From assembly GCA_958415525.1 (NCBI GenBank), contig CATYZE010000003.1, positions 76,834 through 140,833 on the forward strand: DNA of 64,000 nucleotides, in the 5' to 3' direction. Source of the stretch: an uncultured Collinsella sp. (GTDB lineage Bacteria; Actinomycetota; Coriobacteriia; Coriobacteriales; Coriobacteriaceae). A model generated the notes under the pieces. That model saw only the letters and a list, made by a program, of their open reading frames with translations. It had not been told where the DNA came from and ran no database searches. The position numbers were made by a program, and so were the translations under genes. Below are positions 15,258-22,548 of this stretch, one piece after another; position 1 is the stretch's first letter, and each line of letters opens with the position of its first letter.

Positions 15258-15334
15258 TTGAACATCGCGGCCAGGCGGGACGGTAGCACGGATCCGTCTC
15301 GCCCGGCTGTGTCCCATCGGGTGTCAACCGGTGC

Positions 15335-15376
15335 GGGGCCTGCAAGCGCAGCAGGCCCCGCCCTTTTTGTTTTGCT
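15335..15376 (+). terminator. terminator of the flavoenzyme gene
   Basis: GGGGCCTGC / GCAGGCCCC stem with a 7-nt loop, then GCCCTTTTTGTTTT. Confidence 0.9.
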
Positions 15377-15697
15377 CCGGTGGATGGCAATGCGCGGTAA
15401 TCATGAGGAGTAAGGACGTCTACTGCCTTGCCGATTACTCAAAATTATTGGGGGAGGGGTTAATAACTATATCCTCTATGCCAAAGGACATAAAGAGATG
15501 CCAATTTTGTTGACAAGCGAATGACGATTAGCTGCGAGTCAGCTACCAGCGTAAATAATCGATAAAGAAATGTCGTAAATTGGTGCCAAATGCCCAGATA
15601 ACACCGCGTCTATTTTAATTAACCGCTTTGAGCAAACAGTAAAATGCTACTATCTAACTTGCACGTAAGAAAGCAGATTAACGGTTAAGGCTAAGAA
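15377..15697. other. AT-rich intergenic stretch without a recognisable gene
   Basis: About 320 bp. The part from about 15410 is much richer in A+T than the surroundings (runs such as TTTTAATTAACC). Short frames have no ribosome-binding site or family resemblance. It ends at the HTH gene and probably contains its promoter. Low GC next to a transposase-like HTH gene suggests foreign origin. Confidence 0.5.
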
Positions 15698-16102
15698 GTG
15701 GCAGGTATGTCGGAAGCAACAAGGACTCGCACGCATGCGCCCGAGGTTAGGCAGCGCGCCGTCGAGATCCTCCAAGAGGGGGTCGGTCATCGCGCCCTCG
15801 CCGCGGAGCTTGGCATTCCCCAGGCCACGGCTCGTCAGTGGGCCCGCGCGTATGCCGTGGGCGGTGCCGACGCCGTTCTCAACGCCGGTTCGCATCATCA
15901 CACCTATTCGTACGAAGTTAAGCTCGCCGTGGTCAAGGACCGCTTGGAAAACGGCTTAACGGTTCGCGAGGCCATGATCAAGCACAAGATTCCCAGCGAG
16001 TCTTCGGTCAAGGCTTGGTGCCGCCAGTATCGCGAGAGCGGTGAGTCCGCGCTGGTTGATAAGCCGCGCGGTCGCAAGCCGCGCGTTAAAAAGGCGGAAT
16101 AG
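15698..16102 (+). CDS. orphan helix-turn-helix protein resembling the DNA-binding half of an IS transposase
   Basis: A 134-residue basic protein with two HTH units. The first is about residues 15-60 (RQRAVEILQEGVGHRALAAE, then GIPQATARQWARAY). The second is about 70-120 (LAVVKDRLENGLTVREAMIK, then KIPSESSVKAWCRQY), ending in a KPRGRKPRVKK tail. This architecture is that of IS3-type OrfA proteins, but no OrfB/integrase domain or terminal inverted repeats follow. I start at GTG 15698 with AAGG 8 nt upstream; the ATG at 15707 is an alternative. It could be a solo remnant of an insertion sequence or a domesticated regulator. Confidence 0.75.
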   Translation: MAGMSEATRTRTHAPEVRQRAVEILQEGVGHRALAAELGIPQATARQWARAYAVGGADAVLNAGSHHHTYSYEVKLAVVKDRLENGLTVREAMIKHKIPSESSVKAWCRQYRESGESALVDKPRGRKPRVKKAE

Positions 16103-16114
16103 CGAACGGGATGG

Positions 16115-16137
16115 TGCGCCCACAGGGGCGCATTTTT
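16115..16137 (+). terminator. terminator of the HTH gene
   Basis: TGCGCCC ACAG GGGCGCA followed by TTTTT. The 250 bp from here to the Ech operon hold no recognisable gene. Confidence 0.85.
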
Positions 16138-16389
16138 CTTGCCGCGCCAACTTTTTGGACCGTCGTGAGCCTACTGGAACATCCTCCAAAGTGGTTAATA
16201 AACCGCGCGCAGTGGCCCGTGCGCCCGCCGTCGCGATAGGGGGAGCGTTGCCTCTCTGCTCCAAAGCGGACAGACTCCTTACCCCGTACGCCTAAAACTC
16301 CCCAGTTGACCGAAAACCCGCCGCCGCTACTCCTCAACTGAGCTATAACGTTAAACAATTGCAGCGTTTTTGCTTGGGGGAGTGATGGT

Positions 16390-19272
16390 ATGACGCTACT
16401 GTATTTCCTTACCCTGTTTCCGCTGGTACCGGCGCTGGGCATGCTGCTCGCGCGCGGTGACCGCGCCCGCGATGCGGTAGGGCTTGTAGGCTCCGGCATC
16501 ATTATGGCGGTGACAGTTGTAGTCGCCGTCATGTTTTTTGGCGCGGGACCGCAGAGCTTCGAGGTGGCACCGGGCACCTCGCACGTGCTCTCCATCATCA
16601 GCTCCGCCATCGATGTCATCCTGTGCGCCATCATTCTGTACAACGCGCGTAAATATAAGAGCACGCTCACCACGGTGCTCGGCGTGGTGCAGCTGGTGGG
16701 TTCGGTTGCCTTCGCTGCCATGACGCTGCCCGCGGCCGAGGTTGTCACCGCCACGCCGCTCTACCTGGATTACATGAGTGTGATCATGGTGCTTGCCGTC
16801 GGCATTGTCGGCAGCCTAATCTGCGTGTACGCCCTGGGCTACATGAAGGACTTCCAGGCCCACGACGAGCACGAGGCAGCGCTGCGCGGGCAGGCGGCGC
16901 CCGACCGACGCCCGCAGTTCCTGGCGCTTATGTTCCTGTTCCTCTCCGCCATGTTCGTCATCGTGACAAGCGACAACCTTGAGTGGCTGTTCTGTGGCTG
17001 GGAAATCACCACCGTGTGCTCGTTCCTCATGATTGGCTACACGCGCACGCCCGAGGCCATCAAGAACGCCTTTACCCAGATCATCCTTAACATGCTGGGC
17101 GGCATCGCGTTTTTGGCCGGACTCATGTACCTGCACGTTAACGGCATGCCGCTGACCATCTCGGGCATGATCGAGCTTTCCGGCGCCGGAACCGCGCAAT
17201 CCGCGCTGCTGGTGATGCCGGTCGTCCTGCTGTCGCTCGCCGCACTCACCAAGGCCGCACAGATGCCGTTCCACACTTGGCTATTGGGTGCCATGGTTGC
17301 CCCCACTCCCACGAGCGCCCTGCTGCACTCGTCAACCATGGTCAAAGCCGGCGTGTTCCTGATGGTCAAGCTCAGCCCGCTCTATGCCATCTATCCCGTG
17401 ACCGGCTTTATGGTCACGAGTGTGGGTGCCATCACGTTTTTGCTCGCTGCCCTCATGGCCATCTCGCAGAGTAACGCCAAACGCGTGCTCGCGTACTCCA
17501 CCATTTCCAACTTGGGCCTCATCAGTGCCTGCCTGGGCGTCGGCGCGCCCGAGGCCGTGTGGGCCGCGATCTTCCTGATCCTGTTCCATACGGTGGCAAA
17601 GTCGCTGCTGTTCCTGTGCGTGGGCACGGCCGAGCATCATATCGGCAGCCGCAATATCGAGGACATGGACGGCATGTTCAGCCGCATGCCGCACCTGACG
17701 CGCCTGATGATGCTGGGCATTATGGGCATGTTCGTGGCCCCGTTTGGCATGCTCGTGTCCAAGTGGGGCGCCCTGGTGGCGTTTGCCCAGACCGGCAACG
17801 TGCTCATGATCATGGTGCTTGCCTTTGGCTCGGCCGCGACGTTCTTCTTCTGGGGCAAGTGGCTTGCCAAGCTTTCGGGCGTCGACCCCACGGCTCAAAA
17901 CGTTGAGGTCAATGTCCATAAGACCGAATGGATGGCCCTCAACACCATCGCCGCGCTGCTGATTCTTTGCTGCGTGGCGTTCCCGCTCATCTCGAGCGGC
18001 CTGGTGTCGCCTTACTTGGCCATGGTGTTTGGCCGCGTGCCGTACGTTATTGGCAAGGACTCCATGTATCTGATGGTGGTTATCGTGGCGTTTATCGCCG
18101 TGGTGCTGCTGACTTCATTCCGCGTGAGCAACAAACCGCACGTAAACGTATATCTTTCGGGCGTGGGAACCGACAATTACCGCCATTTCCGCGGCTCGAT
18201 GGGACACGAGGTGAAGGCCGAAAAGCGCAATTGGTACTCGGAGGACGCCCTTGGCGAGAAGCGTATTGGCCCCGCGGGTAGCGTCGTGTGTTGCAGCATT
18301 ATCTTGTTTGCGCTGCTGTGTTGCGCGTGGATTGGGCCCGAGAGACTTGCCATGAGCGCGCCCTCGGTGTTGCGCGGCAAGTATTTTGAAGGTTCGGGTG
18401 TCGTGGGCATATTTATTGGTACCGTGGCGTTTGCCCTGCTGGCGCCGCTTGTGGGCGGCCTGATTGACGGCCTTGACCGTAAGCTTTCGGCTCGCATGCA
18501 GGGCCGCGTGGGTCCGCGCCTTCTGCAGCCCTTCTACGACGTTGCCAAACTGCTGCGCAAGGCCCCTGCCAGCGTAAACACCATGGACGATACCTATATG
18601 GCATGTGCGCTCATCTTTACCGTGGTAGGCGGCGGCATCTTTGTGTCGGGTTCCAACACGCTGCTGTGCGCTTTTATGGTGACGCTCGCCGCGATCTTTG
18701 TGGTGCTGGCGTCCGCCTCGACGCAAAGCCCGTTTGCGCAGGTCGGCGCCGATCGCGAGTTGCTGCAGGTTATGAGCTACGAGCCCGCCGTTCTGCTGAT
18801 GAGCGTGGGCCTGTATCTCGCCACCGATAGCTTTGATTCCATCGCCGTGACCGGGCAGTCGGCGCCCATCATCGTGTACAGTGCGCCCATTTTCCTGGCG
18901 CTGCTTGCGGTGCTTACCATCAAGCTGCGCAAGTCGCCGTTCGATCTTTCGTACTCGCATCACGCGCATCAGGAGATCGTCCAGGGTATCGCCACCGAGA
19001 TGAGCGGCAGCACGCTGGCCAAGATGACCCTTATGCACTGGTGCGAGACCGTGCTGTTTTTGATGTGGGTGGGCATGTTTTTTGTTTGGGACAACCCGGT
19101 GAGCTGGGTGGTTGCCCTGGTCGTGATGGTCGCGACGTATTTTGTCGAGGTACTGATCGATAACACCTTCGCCCGTAGCACCTGGCGCAGCTGCTTTAAG
19201 CTCGGCTGGGGCGTGGCGCTGGTGTTTGGCCTGCTCAACCTTATGCCCATCCTCGTTGACGTATTTATTTAG
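16390..19272 (+). CDS. Ech hydrogenase membrane subunits EchA and EchB fused in one protein
   Basis: A 960-residue integral membrane protein. Residues 1 to about 600 are an antiporter-like proton-conducting subunit of the NuoL/EchA family (PFHTWLLGAMVAPTPTSALL, HSSTMVKAGVFLMVKLSP, and VLAYSTISNLGLIS). From about 655 to 960 it is an EchB/HycD/NuoH-type subunit (QGRVGPRLLQPFYDVAKLL near 702; a matching C-terminal loop KLRKSPFDLSYSHHAHQEIV). The EchB part starts with its own hydrophobic segment, so the join falls in a cytosolic linker. In other Ech complexes these are separate genes. The reading frame runs through without a break or internal stop. GGGGGAG precedes the ATG. First gene of a five-gene operon; it couples hydrogenase turnover to ion pumping. 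Confidence 0.92.
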   Translation: MTLLYFLTLFPLVPALGMLLARGDRARDAVGLVGSGIIMAVTVVVAVMFFGAGPQSFEVAPGTSHVLSIISSAIDVILCAIILYNARKYKSTLTTVLGVVQLVGSVAFAAMTLPAAEVVTATPLYLDYMSVIMVLAVGIVGSLICVYALGYMKDFQAHDEHEAALRGQAAPDRRPQFLALMFLFLSAMFVIVTSDNLEWLFCGWEITTVCSFLMIGYTRTPEAIKNAFTQIILNMLGGIAFLAGLMYLHVNGMPLTISGMIELSGAGTAQSALLVMPVVLLSLAALTKAAQMPFHTWLLGAMVAPTPTSALLHSSTMVKAGVFLMVKLSPLYAIYPVTGFMVTSVGAITFLLAALMAISQSNAKRVLAYSTISNLGLISACLGVGAPEAVWAAIFLILFHTVAKSLLFLCVGTAEHHIGSRNIEDMDGMFSRMPHLTRLMMLGIMGMFVAPFGMLVSKWGALVAFAQTGNVLMIMVLAFGSAATFFFWGKWLAKLSGVDPTAQNVEVNVHKTEWMALNTIAALLILCCVAFPLISSGLVSPYLAMVFGRVPYVIGKDSMYLMVVIVAFIAVVLLTSFRVSNKPHVNVYLSGVGTDNYRHFRGSMGHEVKAEKRNWYSEDALGEKRIGPAGSVVCCSIILFALLCCAWIGPERLAMSAPSVLRGKYFEGSGVVGIFIGTVAFALLAPLVGGLIDGLDRKLSARMQGRVGPRLLQPFYDVAKLLRKAPASVNTMDDTYMACALIFTVVGGGIFVSGSNTLLCAFMVTLAAIFVVLASASTQSPFAQVGADRELLQVMSYEPAVLLMSVGLYLATDSFDSIAVTGQSAPIIVYSAPIFLALLAVLTIKLRKSPFDLSYSHHAHQEIVQGIATEMSGSTLAKMTLMHWCETVLFLMWVGMFFVWDNPVSWVVALVVMVATYFVEVLIDNTFARSTWRSCFKLGWGVALVFGLLNLMPILVDVFI

Positions 19273-19284
19273 GAGGCGGCATCC

Positions 19285-19899
19285 ATGGATCATAAAATGT
19301 CGCGCTCGCCGTGGGTTATTCATTACGACGGCTCGAGCTGCAACGGATGCGATATCGAGGTGCTGGCCTCGCTCACGCCGCTGTTCGATGCGGAGCGCTT
19401 TGGCGTGGTCAACACCGGTAACCCCAAGCATGCGGATATCTTTTTGGTGACGGGTTCGGTCAACGCGCAAAACCTGCCCGTCGTGCGCCAGATCTACAAC
19501 CAGATGCTCGAGCCCAAGTGCGTGGTGGCGTGCGGCATCTGCGCGTGCTCGGGCGGCGTGTTCCGCGATGCCTACAACGTGATCGGCGGCGTGGACCGCG
19601 CGATTCCCGTGGACGTGTACGCGCCCGGGTGCGCCATTCGCCCCGAGACGGTGATCGATGCCATCGTGGAGGCGTGCGGCATCCTGGACCAGAAGGAGGC
19701 CGTGATGCGCGCCGGCGGCGATCCGCTCACCGTGGGCGGCGCCGCCACCTGGGACGGTGGCGTTGAGCTGGGCGAGGACGGGTTTGTGGCCGCGGGGGCC
19801 GGGGCTGGGGCCGGTGCCGACGCGGGCGCCGCTAACGGTGCACCCGTCGCTGCTGACGGCGCTGCCGACGAGCCCGCCGCTGCAAAGGAGGCCGAGTAA
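19285..19899 (+). CDS. Ech hydrogenase small subunit EchC (NuoB-like) with Ala-rich tail
   Basis: A 204-residue subunit carrying the proximal [4Fe-4S] cluster between the ferredoxin subunit and the Ni-Fe site. It contains SSCNGCDIEVLAS (Cys19, Cys22), then VACGICACSGGVF and APGCAIRPE, which supply the remaining cluster ligands. The conserved fold ends near residue 150. The last 50 residues are an Ala/Gly-rich low-complexity tail (GAGAGAGADAGAANGAP) not present in typical EchC. GGAGG lies 8 nt before the ATG. The stop codon overlaps the start of the next gene by one base, so the two are translationally coupled. Confidence 0.93.
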   Translation: MDHKMSRSPWVIHYDGSSCNGCDIEVLASLTPLFDAERFGVVNTGNPKHADIFLVTGSVNAQNLPVVRQIYNQMLEPKCVVACGICACSGGVFRDAYNVIGGVDRAIPVDVYAPGCAIRPETVIDAIVEACGILDQKEAVMRAGGDPLTVGGAATWDGGVELGEDGFVAAGAGAGAGADAGAANGAPVAADGAADEPAAAKEAE

Positions 19900-20633
19900 T
19901 GCAAAAGGCAATCTATACCACCGTCGGGATCGATGAGCTGCTGCCGCATGTGCAGGCGCTCAAGGGTGCCGGCGCGCGCTTTGTGCAGATGCACGCCGAG
20001 CGCTGCGTAGACGACGGTTCGTATCGCCTGGTCTATACGTTTATCAACGTCCGCGCCGCGCAGGAACAGATTGCGCAGGACGGTAGCTATGCGATTGAGA
20101 ATCTGGTGGTCGAGGGTATCGACCAGTACCAAGAGATCCCGTCCATCAGCTCGTACTATCCGGCGGTGTTCCCGTTTGAGAACGAGGCACATGACCTGTT
20201 TGGACTTGCCATCACCGACATGCAGATCGACTTTAAGGGCTTTTTCTACCAGGTCTCGACTGCCGAGCCCATGAGCGTGATTACGCCCGAGGTGAAGGCT
20301 GCGCGCGAGAAGGCCATGAAGGTCCGCGCCGCTGCCGAGGCCAAGGCGCGCAAGGCCGCGGCCGAGAAGGCTGCCGCTGCCGAGAAGGCCGCCGCTGCTG
20401 CGGCTGCTGCAGGGGAGGGTACTGCGAGCGCCGGCGACGCCACGGGCGCCGCCGCTCAGCCCGCTGCGGCTGCCGGCTCCGATGCTCAGCATGACGAGGC
20501 CGCGGCCAAGGCCGCACTTAAAGCCGCCGAGATGGAGGCAAAGCTCGCCGCCATGGATCCCGAGAAAGCGGCCAAGGTCCGCGCGGCGCTTGCCGCCAAG
20601 GCCGCCCGCGACAAGCAGAAAAAGGAGGCGTAA
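19899..20633 (+). CDS. Ech hydrogenase subunit EchD (NuoC-like) with long Ala/Lys-rich extension
   Basis: A 244-residue hydrophilic subunit. Residues 1-130 match the NuoC/HycE N-terminal domain (VEGIDQYQEIPSISSYYPAV, then PFENEAHDLFGL), which docks onto the large subunit. From about 130 onward the chain is a charged Ala-rich helix (KAREKA, AAEAKARKAAAEKAAAAEKA) with a hinge at about 170-195, predicted to be a long single helix or coiled coil. Most EchD proteins end near residue 120-150. It overlaps echC by one base and is followed 5 nt later by echE, so its operon position is fixed. Confidence 0.88.
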   Translation: MQKAIYTTVGIDELLPHVQALKGAGARFVQMHAERCVDDGSYRLVYTFINVRAAQEQIAQDGSYAIENLVVEGIDQYQEIPSISSYYPAVFPFENEAHDLFGLAITDMQIDFKGFFYQVSTAEPMSVITPEVKAAREKAMKVRAAAEAKARKAAAEKAAAAEKAAAAAAAAGEGTASAGDATGAAAQPAAAAGSDAQHDEAAAKAALKAAEMEAKLAAMDPEKAAKVRAALAAKAARDKQKKEA

Positions 20634-20638
20634 GGTCC

Positions 20639-21727
20639 ATGGCACATCGCTCCGTTATTCCGTTTGGCCCGCAGCACCCGGTGCTGCCCGAGCCGCTTCA
20701 TCTAGACCTGGTGATCGAGGACGATCGCGTCATCGAGGCAATTCCGCAGATCGGCTTTGTGCACCGCGGGCTCGAGAAGCTCACCGAAAAGCGCGACATG
20801 CATCAGTTTGGCTACATCGCCGAGCGCATCTGCGGTATTTGCGCCGTGGGCCACAGCTACGGCTATGCCAGCGCCTGCGAGCGCATGCTCGACATCGAGG
20901 TGCCCGGCCGCGTGCAGTATATTCGCACCATTCTGCACGAGCTTTCGCGCATCCACTCGCATCTGCTGTGGCTGGGCCTGCTCGCCGACGCCTTTGGTTT
21001 TGAGGCGCTGTTCTATCGGTCGTGGACCCTGCGCGAGCAGATTCTCAAGATCTTTGAGAGCACGTGCGGCGGGCGCGTGATTCTGTCGATTAACGAGATC
21101 GGCGGCCTTAAGCACGATATCGAGGACTCCGAGCTGGCGGGCATTGTCCAGACACTCGATGCCATGCGTCCCGACTACGAGGCTCTGGTGCATACGTTTA
21201 TGGATGATGCCAGCTGCGGCGAGCGTCTGCATGGCGTGGGCGTGATCAGCAAGAAGGACGCGCTGGAGCTTTCGATGGGCGGTCCGTTCGGGCGCGCCTC
21301 GGGCGTGGACTACGACGTGCGCATGTTCGGCGACGGCGCCTATGCGGATCTGGCTGCGTTTGAGCCCATCGTGGCGACCGACGGCGATTGCTACGCTCGC
21401 TGCCAGGTGCGTTGCGCCGAGGTCACGCAAGCTATGGACATTATTAAGGAGCTTGTTGGCAAGATTCCGCACGACGGTATCGGTGGGCGCACCAAGCTCA
21501 CACCGGCCGACGGCGCGCGCGGCGAAGTTGTGATTGAGCAGCCGCGCGGCGAGGCGTACTACTATGTGCGCGGCAACGGCACCAAGAACCTGGACCGCTT
21601 CCGCGTGCGCACGCCGACGTCGCAGAACCTGGCGGGTCTGACGCATGCGCTGCAGGGCGTGCTCATCGCCAACGTGCCCATGATTATCCTGACCATCGAC
21701 CCCTGCATTAGCTGCACGGAAAGGTAG
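20639..21727 (+). CDS. Ech [NiFe]-hydrogenase large subunit EchE
   Basis: A 362-residue catalytic subunit. The Ni-Fe centre is bound by RICGIC (Cys65, Cys68) and DPCISC (Cys356, Cys359), so this is a true hydrogenase and not a complex-I-like subunit without metal. The chain ends CISCTER, directly at the position where other large subunits are cleaved by a maturation protease, so no C-terminal extension is encoded. PFGPQHPVLPEP at the start and FGYIAERICGIC are typical of group 4 enzymes. With EchF it would oxidise reduced ferredoxin and make H2, or the reverse. No hyp maturation genes are in this window, so they must lie elsewhere. Confidence 0.95.
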   Translation: MAHRSVIPFGPQHPVLPEPLHLDLVIEDDRVIEAIPQIGFVHRGLEKLTEKRDMHQFGYIAERICGICAVGHSYGYASACERMLDIEVPGRVQYIRTILHELSRIHSHLLWLGLLADAFGFEALFYRSWTLREQILKIFESTCGGRVILSINEIGGLKHDIEDSELAGIVQTLDAMRPDYEALVHTFMDDASCGERLHGVGVISKKDALELSMGGPFGRASGVDYDVRMFGDGAYADLAAFEPIVATDGDCYARCQVRCAEVTQAMDIIKELVGKIPHDGIGGRTKLTPADGARGEVVIEQPRGEAYYYVRGNGTKNLDRFRVRTPTSQNLAGLTHALQGVLIANVPMIILTIDPCISCTER

Positions 21728-21734
21728 GCGCGGC

Positions 21735-22076
21735 ATGAGTTTACTGACATTTGCCAAGACGGCCTTGGGCTCTATGGTCAAGCAGCCGGTCACGGTGTGC
21801 TATCCGCAGGAGAAGCTGGCGGCGCCCGAGCGCTTGCGCGGGCACATCGTCAACGACATGGACGTGTGCATTTGCTGCGGCATGTGCGCGCGCCGCTGCC
21901 CGGCGGGCGCGCTCGCGGTCGATCGCAAGGGAGGAACGTGGTCGATTGACCCGTATGCCTGCGTGGTGTGTGGCGAATGCATCGAAAGCTGCCCCAAGCA
22001 CTGCCTGACTATGGACACCGCCCGCACCCCAGTCGCGGCGGACAAGACGCCCACGGTAGAAACCCAGCCGGAATAG
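21735..22076 (+). CDS. Ech hydrogenase ferredoxin-like subunit EchF (NuoI-like)
   Basis: A 113-residue electron-transfer subunit with two [4Fe-4S] motifs: C45-x2-C48-x2-C51-x3-C55 (CICCGMCARRC) and C76-x2-C79-x2-C82-x3-C86 (CVVCGECIESC). It links soluble ferredoxin to EchC. An additional Cys47 sits within the first motif. It starts 7 nt after echE, completing the operon order EchAB-C-D-E-F. A perfect hairpin follows 10 nt after the stop. Confidence 0.94.
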   Translation: MSLLTFAKTALGSMVKQPVTVCYPQEKLAAPERLRGHIVNDMDVCICCGMCARRCPAGALAVDRKGGTWSIDPYACVVCGECIESCPKHCLTMDTARTPVAADKTPTVETQPE

Positions 22077-22086
22077 CGCTGAAATA

Positions 22087-22118
22087 GGGCCGGCGGGGCA
22101 AAAATGCCCCGCCGGCCC
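22087..22118 (+). terminator. hairpin ending the Ech operon
   Basis: Perfect 14-bp stem GGGCCGGCGGGGCA / TGCCCCGCCGGCCC around AAAA. No T tract follows, so it may act as an RNA stabiliser or Rho-assisted stop as much as an intrinsic terminator. Confidence 0.7.
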
Positions 22119-22151
22119 CGCGCTTGAGCGCGCGGTCAGGCCGCCGCGAAC

Positions 22152-22304
22152 AAAACTATGCCGGTTTACTACGATAAATCGCCAACCTCCAACCACACCG
22201 CATTCGGCAAAAACAAAACCGCAGGTAGACGGCTTGCGACTTTGCGAAAAAAAGCGGGTGTGGTCGGGGATTTCGTTTTTATCATAGTAAACCGGCATAG
22301 TTTT
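22152..22304. repeat. 153-bp long-hairpin element with 27-bp inverted ends
   Basis: The ends (22152-22178 and 22278-22304) are complementary at 26 of 27 positions and include CTATGCCGGTTTACTA. The interior is also imperfectly self-complementary (CCAACCACACC against GGTGTGGTCGG), so the whole element folds back on itself. No frame inside is credible as a gene. It resembles a miniature non-autonomous element. Confidence 0.8.
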
Positions 22305-22417
22305 GAAATGGTGCCGTATTGGTAGCAGCCCCTGATCCCCCCCCGGGGACGGAGGAAAACGGATCTTTTTGGCTCGTCGATCTCGAGTCGCACCCGTTTT
22401 CCTGCGAAAACCCTCGT

Positions 22418-22446
22418 GTCTCAACTTTGTTGAGACATTTGTCTCA
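22418..22446. promoter_or_regulatory. overlapping GTCTCA palindromes upstream of the giant adhesin
   Basis: GTCTCAAC-TTT-GTTGAGAC is a perfect dyad, and its right half is shared with a second dyad TGAGACA-TT-TGTCTCA. A further TGTCTCATT lies near 22488, about 60 bp before the adhesin start. Three phased half-sites suggest an operator for the 22549 gene. Confidence 0.5.
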
Positions 22447-22548
22447 CGCCCAAAATCGAATCTGGAACATGTGTCACCTGCCCTAATTGTGTCTCATTCC
22501 GTAACTTTAGGCTGATGCAAGGTCTGATCCTGCGAGAAGGGAGACACG

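Noticed and set aside
13242..15317. 691-residue minus-strand open frame opposite the flavoenzyme
   Set aside because: Composition is His/Arg/Gly-rich as expected for an antisense frame of high-GC DNA; the plus strand encodes a complete, recognisable enzyme.
15698..16102. complete insertion sequence
   Set aside because: Only an OrfA-like DNA-binding protein is present; no catalytic DDE domain, terminal inverted repeats or target duplication are seen.
20639..21727. complex-I NuoD subunit instead of a hydrogenase
   Set aside because: Both CxxC pairs that bind Ni-Fe are present, and the set of subunits lacks the other Nuo proteins.
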